From: CBDVBZ01 sp965372355
GTDB lineage: Bacteria > Krumholzibacteriota > Krumholzibacteriia > WVZY01
Direction: 5' to 3'
Length of the DNA stretch: 18,196 nucleotides
Assembly: GCA_965372355.1 (NCBI GenBank)
Contig: CBDVBZ010000072.1
Location: 1 to 18,196, forward strand
Positions 7,342 through 13,637 of the stretch are shown here, piece after piece. The notes under the pieces were generated by a model. It saw only the letters and a program-made list of their open reading frames with translations, was not told where the DNA came from and did not search any database. Position 1 is the stretch's first letter; every line of letters starts with the position of its first letter. The position numbers and the translations under genes were made by a program.

Positions 7342-7355
7342 TGTAACAGATTACA
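7342..7355. promoter_or_regulatory. Palindrome TGTAA-N4-TTACA, possible operator
   Basis: A perfect 5+5 inverted repeat with a 4-bp spacer lies between the toxin-antitoxin promoter and the hydrolase operon, in an AT-richer patch of an otherwise GC-rich window. The form resembles sites of CRP/FNR-like or other winged-helix dimers, but no regulator is encoded nearby, so its role is unknown. Confidence 0.35.
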
Positions 7356-7421
7356 TGACAACAAAATATGTGCAGGAGATGACCGACGCCAACTTGAGTG
7401 CACTCCCCCCGGTAGATGCGA

Positions 7422-7427
7422 TAGAAT
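7422..7427 (+). promoter_or_regulatory. Candidate -10 element for the hydrolase operon
   Basis: TAGAAT at 7422-7427 matches the -10 consensus at five of six positions and lies 51 nt before the hydrolase ATG. No good -35 hexamer lies 16-18 bp upstream (TTGAGT at 7394-7399 is 22 bp away), so this promoter may need an activator. The TGTAA-N4-TTACA palindrome about 70 bp upstream is a possible site for one. Confidence 0.3.
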
Positions 7428-7478
7428 AGGGAGGCCGCCACGCCACGGATCGAAGGCCCGCGGCCGAGGCCATCCACT

Positions 7479-8870
7479 ATGAAAGCCCGTCTACGCGAGA
7501 CGAATCAGGACCCGCAGAGCGATCGCCGCATCCCCGATGAGGCGACGACGGACGGCGAGGCGCCGCCGCATGCGGTCGACCGTTGCGCGGTCTTTGTCGT
7601 GCACGGGATCGGCCAACCGAAATTCGGCGTCACGGCGGCGACTCTGAGGTCGGGTTTCGAGAAAGCGCGACGGGCCATTCTCGGCTGGCAGCGCGCACAT
7701 CCCGTTGCCGGTGACGAGCCCGACCCGAAGGTGATCCCCTCGCCGTTTATCTTTCCCGGCTACTGGGGCGACTACACGAATATCGAGGTGACATTTCCGG
7801 AGTACTGGAAGCTCTACAACGGGCGCCAACGCGAGCTCTTCGCCGATATGTGGCGCCGTCAAACGCTGTCCGGCTGGAAGACCTACGTGTGGTTTGCGAG
7901 ACAACAGGTTCGCCTGTTGAGCCCCCGCGTCTGGCGCGAAGTGGGCGGGTGGGCGTGGTTGCTCTATCTGCTGATTCAACCCGTATCGTGGTTGACCCTG
8001 TTAGGCGTGTTCTTGTTTCACCCGGTCGTGCTGACCCGGTATCTCACCGATGTCCGTATCTATCTCGATCCCAGGGGTTTCGTCGAGGAATTGATCGTCT
8101 CGCGGATCGACCAGAGAGTCGGTACGGAGCTGCTTCGAATGATCGGTCTCGATTGGGATTTCCGGCCGCTCGCGGAGGATGAGCTGATCGATGTGTCCGG
8201 CACGAGGGTACGATTCGAGAGAATCGTCTGGGTGGCCCACAGTCTGGGGTCGGTAATCAGCTATAATGTTCTGGCGAAGCTTTTTCGCCGGTGCGCCGAG
8301 CTCGAGCACGATGGTAGCGGTGAACAAAGGAGAGGTGTGGCAAGGTTCCGGCGATCGCTAAAACGGTTCGTGACGATCGGGAGCCCGCTGGACAAGGTGG
8401 CGTTTCTCTACGGCAAGCGTGTCCAACCGTGGCCGGATGTGGACCGGGCAACGCTTCTTCGAGCGGGCGAGAAACTCGACGACGGAGACCCCGACCGCGG
8501 CGAGTGGTGGGTCAACTTTTTTCACGTGGTCGATCCGGTATCCGGCGCGCTGTCGGCCCCGCTTATCTGTGGCGACGACGCTCCGCTCAATCTGCACATG
8601 CGCACGCGGCAATGGCCGGGTTGGGCGCACGTGGCGTACTGGAGGGATCTGCCAGTCGTTCGCTATGTGTTCTCGCGGACGTACGGCAAGGAGCACGTCC
8701 GGGATCGTGATCCCGAGCGCCGTTCGATAAAGCGTTTGTTTCGCCTGACGGTCGCCGCGTATTTGACGTGGCTCGTTGGTCTCGTGGTCCTTCTTTGTGT
8801 TATTGTTCTGGTGGTCCTCGTTGTATTTAACCCGGCGGTGAGAGAATGGGTCGTTTCTATCTTTACTTGA
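7479..8870 (+). CDS. Membrane-anchored alpha/beta hydrolase-like protein
   Basis: This 463-residue protein has the marks of a serine hydrolase of the alpha/beta fold. FVVHGIGQ at 39-46 resembles the oxyanion-loop HG motif. VAHSLGS at 252-258 is the nucleophile elbow with Ser255. TIGSPLD follows at 299-305. VDPVSG with Asp352 and GWAHVAYW with His384 complete a plausible triad. A hydrophobic stretch at about 157-183 and a strong helix at about 424-450 suggest that it sits in the membrane. It is the first gene of a three-gene operon: its end overlaps the next start by 25 bp. The ATG at 7479 has only a weak GAGG upstream. Lipase, esterase and acyl-transfer activity cannot be told apart by sequence, and I know no named family for this exact arrangement. 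Confidence 0.75.
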   Translation: MKARLRETNQDPQSDRRIPDEATTDGEAPPHAVDRCAVFVVHGIGQPKFGVTAATLRSGFEKARRAILGWQRAHPVAGDEPDPKVIPSPFIFPGYWGDYTNIEVTFPEYWKLYNGRQRELFADMWRRQTLSGWKTYVWFARQQVRLLSPRVWREVGGWAWLLYLLIQPVSWLTLLGVFLFHPVVLTRYLTDVRIYLDPRGFVEELIVSRIDQRVGTELLRMIGLDWDFRPLAEDELIDVSGTRVRFERIVWVAHSLGSVISYNVLAKLFRRCAELEHDGSGEQRRGVARFRRSLKRFVTIGSPLDKVAFLYGKRVQPWPDVDRATLLRAGEKLDDGDPDRGEWWVNFFHVVDPVSGALSAPLICGDDAPLNLHMRTRQWPGWAHVAYWRDLPVVRYVFSRTYGKEHVRDRDPERRSIKRLFRLTVAAYLTWLVGLVVLLCVIVLVVLVVFNPAVREWVVSIFT

Positions 8871-9751
8871 GTGTTCTCGCACTCGCGATGACAACCGGCT
8901 GTGCGACTATCGACTCGAAACCCTTCGAGGACTACCGCGATGCATTTGCCGCGGTACGATCGAGTTCGGATAGGGTCCTGTCCGTCGATTACGAGTGGAC
9001 GTACCGCACGTATGTCGAAAAGCTCGCCGCCGGCGAGGATGTATCACCGGTCGATTTGATCCTCGAGTTTCCACTGGGGGACTACGATTGGGAGCTCCCG
9101 TCGGATGATCTGCTAGCGCGGGTTCGACAGACACAGAACGGGCTCTCCGAGCTCAACGGCGCGTTCGCCGACTACACAGTGCTCCTTGCGCAGCTCGCCG
9201 GTGGTGCGGTGAGCGATAGCGCGAGATTCGACGAGCTGGCGGTGACGCTCAACAAGCGTGCGCAATCGGCCGCCCGAACGCTCGAATTCGACGACAAGGG
9301 GTCGCAGTTGGCGCTCTTCTCCTCGGCCGGGATGGCGGTCGCCCGCGAGTATCTGGACCGCCACCGCAGGAAGGCGCTGGAGGAGATCATTTCCGATAAC
9401 CAGGCGGGCGTGGACTTCTTTGCCCGGGAGGCGGGCGACGCGGTCAAGATCGTGGCGCGCGACCTCAAGGCGGAGTATCAAAACCATGCGGGCCGCGTGA
9501 CCCGCGCATGGCCGGAAGCCTCCGAAGTCGGACGAAAACGGCTGGCCAAAGAACTGCTAAAACTGAACGCGGATGTGATCGCTTATCTCGGGGCGCTCGA
9601 GATCATGGACTCGAGCTACGCGGTGCTGGCCCGCAAACACGCCGAGCTCGGCAGATCACTTGCCCAGGGTGAGTTCAGTGTGGGTGAGCTTCTAGATGTC
9701 GCGGAACGGCTGGACATCCAGTACGAAGCATTCAAGGGAGCTGGTGAATGA
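8846..9751 (+). CDS. Lipoprotein-like all-helical protein, operon gene 2
   Basis: The 301-residue product begins MGRFYLYLSVLALAMTTGCA, a signal sequence with a lipobox-like MTTGC (Cys19; Thr in place of the usual Leu at -3). The mature part is charged and almost entirely helix-forming, with no recognisable domain. It includes long Ala/Glu/Arg/Leu stretches, such as DRHRRKALEEIISDNQAG and VGRKRLAKELLKLNADVI, that may form coiled coils or a helical bundle. It starts inside the hydrolase gene (25-bp overlap), and its TGA overlaps the next ATG as ATGA, so all three genes should be translated together. A role as an envelope partner of the hydrolase is inferred from this coupling only. The family is not recognised. 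Confidence 0.75.
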   Translation: MGRFYLYLSVLALAMTTGCATIDSKPFEDYRDAFAAVRSSSDRVLSVDYEWTYRTYVEKLAAGEDVSPVDLILEFPLGDYDWELPSDDLLARVRQTQNGLSELNGAFADYTVLLAQLAGGAVSDSARFDELAVTLNKRAQSAARTLEFDDKGSQLALFSSAGMAVAREYLDRHRRKALEEIISDNQAGVDFFAREAGDAVKIVARDLKAEYQNHAGRVTRAWPEASEVGRKRLAKELLKLNADVIAYLGALEIMDSSYAVLARKHAELGRSLAQGEFSVGELLDVAERLDIQYEAFKGAGE

Positions 9752-10092
9752 ACAGACGCGCGAAGCTTCAGATTCTCGATCGCTTGATCTTTATCCGGGG
9801 CAAGTATATCAAACTGGAGTTCACACTCGAACTCAACGGTGAAGACGCGACGGCGATCAGGCGATCGAACAAGCGACTTGCCAAACGCATCGACGACATC
9901 CGCCGCCAGCTCCACGGCGACTGGGCAGGCAGTGCAACAAAACTCACATCGGAGCTCCGGACCATCAGCAGACGGGTTCAGACATCGATCCGCGCGATCG
10001 AGAAACGGACCCACGTGCCCGGGCACATCGTCCGAGCGGTTGGCTATGTCGACAGGGTGCTGGAGCTCACCGGCAGGCTTCTGGGCGTCTAA
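9748..10092 (+). CDS. Small basic helical protein, operon gene 3
   Basis: A 114-residue protein whose ATG overlaps the stop of the preceding gene (ATGA at 9748-9751). It has no signal peptide or membrane segment, is rich in Arg, Lys, Ile and Leu, and looks helical throughout (RSNKRLAKRIDDIRRQLHG; ELRTISRRVQTSIRAIEKRT). The basic charge and the acidic helical partner encoded just upstream could allow a complex, but without a signal sequence it should stay in the cytoplasm while gene 2 is exported. No family is recognised. Conservation as part of this three-gene set would be the best evidence that it is real; the overlap and coding-like composition support it here. Confidence 0.65.
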   Translation: MNRRAKLQILDRLIFIRGKYIKLEFTLELNGEDATAIRRSNKRLAKRIDDIRRQLHGDWAGSATKLTSELRTISRRVQTSIRAIEKRTHVPGHIVRAVGYVDRVLELTGRLLGV

Positions 10093-10338
10093 CGCCTGGC
10101 GCGAGGCACTACGGTCCCGAGCGGCCCGACAGGCGGGCCCGCAAGAGCCCTCCGCCGCCCGGAAACAACGTCCGCATGCGGCAAACAGGCCACACCCCTC
10201 GGTTTCTCTTGAAATGATTGTTGACTCCTGATAACCTGACAGTGAACGTGCCCCACAAAGACCCAGACTGTTCCCCCGACGCGGTTCGGCGCGCCTCCCA
10301 GCCTCCGCTATCCGGCCGCTCGGCCCGGAAAGTCCGCG
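10093..10338. other. Intergenic region before kinase 3
   Basis: No gene is seen in these 246 bases. GGCCCG (10123-10128) and CGGGCC (10134-10139) can form a 6-bp GC hairpin with a 5-nt loop 30 nt after the operon; it has no T-run, so it would be a weak terminator at best. CCGCATGCGG at 10172-10181 is a perfect 10-bp palindrome. A weak promoter-like TTGAAA (10209-10214) with GATAAC (10230-10235) lies 15 bp apart, about 100 bp before kinase 3. Confidence 0.35.
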
Positions 10339-13077
10339 ATGATCGGCAAGACTATTTCGCACTACCGTCTGACCGAATTCCTCGACGCCGGTGGAATGGG
10401 CGAAGTCTATAGAGCCGAAGACCTCAAGCTCGAACGCGACATCGCCGTCAAAGTCCTCAAACCAGCAACCTCCAAACCGGGTGCCATCAAGCGATTCATG
10501 CGCGAGGCCAGGATCATGTCCAGGATCAGGCACCCGAACGTGGTCACCGTACACGACATTGTGGAAGAAGGTGGTACCCACTTCTTGATCATGGAGTATA
10601 TCGATGGGCCGGTGCTTCGGAAGTATCTCGCGGACGGCACGCTCGATTCACGCGAAGCCGTTCGCATCGCCAGCGAAGTCGGCGCGGCGCTCGCCGCCGC
10701 GCACGAGCAAGGTGTCATCCATCGCGATGTCAAACCGGAGAACATCATGATGACGAAATCGGGTTCGTGCAGGGTGCTCGACTTTGGCGTGGCGCATCTC
10801 GCGGACGCGACACGGATCACGACGGAAGGCAAGGTGCTCGGCACGGCGCACTACATGGCGCCCGAACAGTTGAAGGGCAGCGACGTCGACGAGCGAAGCG
10901 ATGTTCACGCGCTCGGTGTCCTTCTTTTCGAGATGCTCGCCGGCCGAAGGCCCTTTGTCGCCGATGAATGGGAGGCGCTGGCCTATATGATCGTCAATGT
11001 CAAACCGCCGTGGCTCAGAGAGGTCGCTCCCGGCGTGCCCCGCGATGTCGAGGCCGTCGTCCGCAAGGCGTTGGCGAAGGATCCCGTCAATCGTTACCAG
11101 TCCATGAATGAGATGCTGCACGATCTCGAGGTGGTTGCGTCACGCCTCGATGCCCGGGAGAAGAGCGGCAGAATCTCCGCGCACACGCGTCGATGGCGAC
11201 GGGTTGTGACGTGGGGGAGTGTGGGCGCATCGATTCTGGTCGCCGTTGCCATGTGGAGGCTGTTTGTCCCCGCGAGAAGCCCGACCCCAAGGATCATGGT
11301 GATGCGCGTGGTCAACAGTCTTGCCGATGAGGATCTCGCGTTTCTCTCCGGCGGGATCATGGATGGGCTGATCTCCCGACTGGCCCGCCTGGCGGGATAC
11401 AACATCATTGCGCGTGCGACGGTAACATCGATGATCGATGCGACCGGGCTGCAACTCGCGGGGTTCGACCCCAGCGATGTGATCGAGGCGGCGGACCGCG
11501 TCGGCGCAGACTATCTGGTGATGGCGAGTTTTGCGCGAAGCGGTTATGCCATACGCGTCAACTGCACGCTGAGTGATGTCGGGAGCGGTGTGCTGATCGG
11601 CAGCTGGTCGAAGAACATGGTCGATCTCAATACGGATTTCTATCCGGTGATCGAACGCTTTGGCACGGACATCGCGGCAGCGCTCGGCGCAGGATGGCGG
11701 GAAGAACCCGAGTACGTACCCGGTCCGATCACGCCGTCGATGGATGCGCTCGAGCAGTACGAACTCGCGTTGACAGCCGAAGAAGGGGGCGATGTTGGTG
11801 AAGCCCTGGCACGCCTGCGGGCTGCGGTGGCGTTTGATTCGACGTTTACCGAGGCCCATCTTGTGCTCTCGCGTCTGTCACCAGATTATTCCGAAAAACA
11901 AAACAGCCTGACCATGGCGATGATGTATCGCCTCCGCGCGTCCACTACGGTGCGCCAACTCGTCGAGGCTGAACATCTCGTCTTCAACGGCGGATACGAG
12001 CCGGCGATTGGTGTCTACGAGAGCATTCTTGCCGTTGATCCGGAACACGTCGACGCACGCCAGCGGCTCGCCTGGCTGTACCGAAGGACGCGGCGTTTCG
12101 ATGCGGCGGCTTCCGAGTACTCGGTGCTTCAGCGTATCAGCCCGATGGATCATTCGTTCTATCGCGAATGGGCGATGTCGTACACGGAGATTGGCAAACG
12201 TGACAGAGCGCTCGAACTGATCGCCGAATGGCGCAAGGAATTTCCGGCATCGGATCCGCCGCTTCGGGAGTATCTGCGCGCGTGTGAACGTCTCGGCAAC
12301 TATCGCGAAGGTGTTACGCTGTGCGACAGTTTGTGGCGGTCGAATCCGGACGAGCAGCCGTTTGTTTGTGCATGGCTGCTGGATTATGTCGGCCGTTTGA
12401 GCGACGCGGAGCGCATCTATGGGCGTCTCATCGAGTCGCCGGACCCCGCGATGGTCGAGTCCAGGGGCTACGCCTACATGGCGTACGTGTCGTTCAGGCG
12501 CGAGCAGTATGAGCGCGGGTTGGCGTACATGGACAAGGCGTTCGAAGACCAGGAGGAAACCTACTATCACTGGCTGGCCGGATTGATTGCCGCCGGGGCG
12601 GGACAGATCGACCGCGCGATGCGGCATGCGGAATGGATTGCCCGCGAGATCGAGCCGTTACCGGATGGTGCGCCACCGGTCGAGGCGGTGGGTCTCCGGA
12701 GGTTTTACAACCACCTGCGCGGTTGTATCGAAATGAACGCCGAACAACCGGCTCAAGCGGTGACGTTCTTCGAAGAGGCTCTGGAATACGTAAGTCCGCT
12801 CGACGATCCATATTTTCGGACCTATCTTGCAATGGCGCTCGCGGAGAGCGGGGAACTCGACGACGCGGTGAGGCAGTTTGAAAGGGTTCTTGCGGTGAAC
12901 CCCGAGAACGGACAGGCGCTCTTGAACCTAGGGAGAACATACATCCTCAAGCGTGACTACGGCAGGTCGGGCGATGTGCTGGCGCGGATGAAAGAACTTT
13001 GGAGGGACGCGGATCCGGACGATCCGTGGAATGTGGAACTAAATCATTTGATCGAAGTCTCCGCGGCGCATCAATAG
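10339..13077 (+). CDS. Transmembrane Ser/Thr kinase with diverged TolB-like and TPR domains (kinase 3)
   Basis: This 912-residue protein starts MIGKTISHYR, with a weak GGAAAG 6 nt upstream. The kinase domain (1-275) retains Lys38, Glu56, HRD 128-130, Lys132, Asn135, DFG 148-150 and APE 174-176. However, its glycine loop reads LDAGGMGEV where the paralogues have LGEGGMGEV or MGRGGMGEV, so the first glycine is lost. All other catalytic residues remain, so activity is likely but may be altered. A helix lies at about 292-309. The next part (about 317-455) is a much diverged TolB-like domain (GGIMDGLISRLARLAGYNII; VGADYLVMASFA). TPR-like helices fill the rest to 912, including QFERVLAVNPENGQALLNLG near the end. 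It follows the hydrolase operon after 246 bp. Substrates and ligand are unknown. Confidence 0.92.
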   Translation: MIGKTISHYRLTEFLDAGGMGEVYRAEDLKLERDIAVKVLKPATSKPGAIKRFMREARIMSRIRHPNVVTVHDIVEEGGTHFLIMEYIDGPVLRKYLADGTLDSREAVRIASEVGAALAAAHEQGVIHRDVKPENIMMTKSGSCRVLDFGVAHLADATRITTEGKVLGTAHYMAPEQLKGSDVDERSDVHALGVLLFEMLAGRRPFVADEWEALAYMIVNVKPPWLREVAPGVPRDVEAVVRKALAKDPVNRYQSMNEMLHDLEVVASRLDAREKSGRISAHTRRWRRVVTWGSVGASILVAVAMWRLFVPARSPTPRIMVMRVVNSLADEDLAFLSGGIMDGLISRLARLAGYNIIARATVTSMIDATGLQLAGFDPSDVIEAADRVGADYLVMASFARSGYAIRVNCTLSDVGSGVLIGSWSKNMVDLNTDFYPVIERFGTDIAAALGAGWREEPEYVPGPITPSMDALEQYELALTAEEGGDVGEALARLRAAVAFDSTFTEAHLVLSRLSPDYSEKQNSLTMAMMYRLRASTTVRQLVEAEHLVFNGGYEPAIGVYESILAVDPEHVDARQRLAWLYRRTRRFDAAASEYSVLQRISPMDHSFYREWAMSYTEIGKRDRALELIAEWRKEFPASDPPLREYLRACERLGNYREGVTLCDSLWRSNPDEQPFVCAWLLDYVGRLSDAERIYGRLIESPDPAMVESRGYAYMAYVSFRREQYERGLAYMDKAFEDQEETYYHWLAGLIAAGAGQIDRAMRHAEWIAREIEPLPDGAPPVEAVGLRRFYNHLRGCIEMNAEQPAQAVTFFEEALEYVSPLDDPYFRTYLAMALAESGELDDAVRQFERVLAVNPENGQALLNLGRTYILKRDYGRSGDVLARMKELWRDADPDDPWNVELNHLIEVSAAHQ

Positions 13078-13109
13078 ATAGCGTTCGCGAGAACTCGAGG
13101 CGTGGGTAA

Positions 13110-13132
13110 AGACCCGAGTTGCCCTCGGGTCT
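13110..13132 (+). terminator. 9-bp hairpin between kinase 3 and the small orphan gene
   Basis: AGACCCGAG (13110-13118), a 5-nt loop, and CTCGGGTCT (13124-13132) form a perfect 9-bp stem. It lies 32 nt after the kinase 3 stop and 19 nt before the ATG of the next gene. There is no T-tract, so it is not a classical intrinsic terminator. It could stabilise the 3' end of the kinase message, or act in the leader of the small gene next to its AGGAG at 13141-13145. Confidence 0.5.
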
Positions 13133-13151
13133 CGAAGACAAGGAGTGTGTC

Positions 13152-13538
13152 ATGGCGAATACCATAACCGCGGGCGACCTTTATCTCGCGTTCCGTTCGC
13201 TGGAGCTGACGTACGGCCATTTCTGCGATGTCGTGGCCGGCGCGCTCAACACGGTCATCACCCCTGATCAGGAATTCAGTGTGGACGATGACACTTACAA
13301 CGGAATACTGGGGATTCTCAATCCGCCCCTCCGCGACCCGAATCCGTGTGACAGGCCGCCGTATTGCCAGATCACGGCGATCGTCTTTGCGCTAGCGGTG
13401 AGGGACTGGACAACGAAAGCGGGCGCCGCTGCCCGTGCGGCCGAACTGATCGCCGAGAGTGTGGGTGGTATCGAGTGGTCCTTTGTAACACGATCGTTGC
13501 CAGGCTCGCCGTTTCCGGAGCACGATCACCACGAGTAG
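13152..13538 (+). CDS. Small orphan protein, Cys- and His-containing
   Basis: A 128-residue protein starting at ATG 13152 (MANTITAGDLYLAF) with AGGAG at 13141-13145, 6 nt upstream; this clear site rules out the in-frame TTG at 13119, which falls inside the hairpin. No signal peptide or membrane helix is seen. The middle contains NPPLRDPNPCDRPPYCQ with two Cys five residues apart, a third Cys lies near residue 33, and the C-terminus ends EHDHHE, so metal binding is possible. No family is recognised. It may be co-transcribed with kinase 3 if the hairpin is read through. Confidence 0.6.
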   Translation: MANTITAGDLYLAFRSLELTYGHFCDVVAGALNTVITPDQEFSVDDDTYNGILGILNPPLRDPNPCDRPPYCQITAIVFALAVRDWTTKAGAAARAAELIAESVGGIEWSFVTRSLPGSPFPEHDHHE

Positions 13539-13637
13539 AAAGCTCGGATACGACTCGTAAGGGAACGGATGTGAGTGGGGGGTGAGGTGTGTGGATGGCG
13601 GTGTATTCGGTATCGCGCAATCCCGAGCGGCGCCGTT
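13539..13637. other. Convergent spacer, nothing recognised
   Basis: The small orphan gene (plus) and kinase 4 (minus) end toward each other across these 99 bases. No hairpin with a T-run or other terminator is visible on either strand. Confidence 0.4.
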
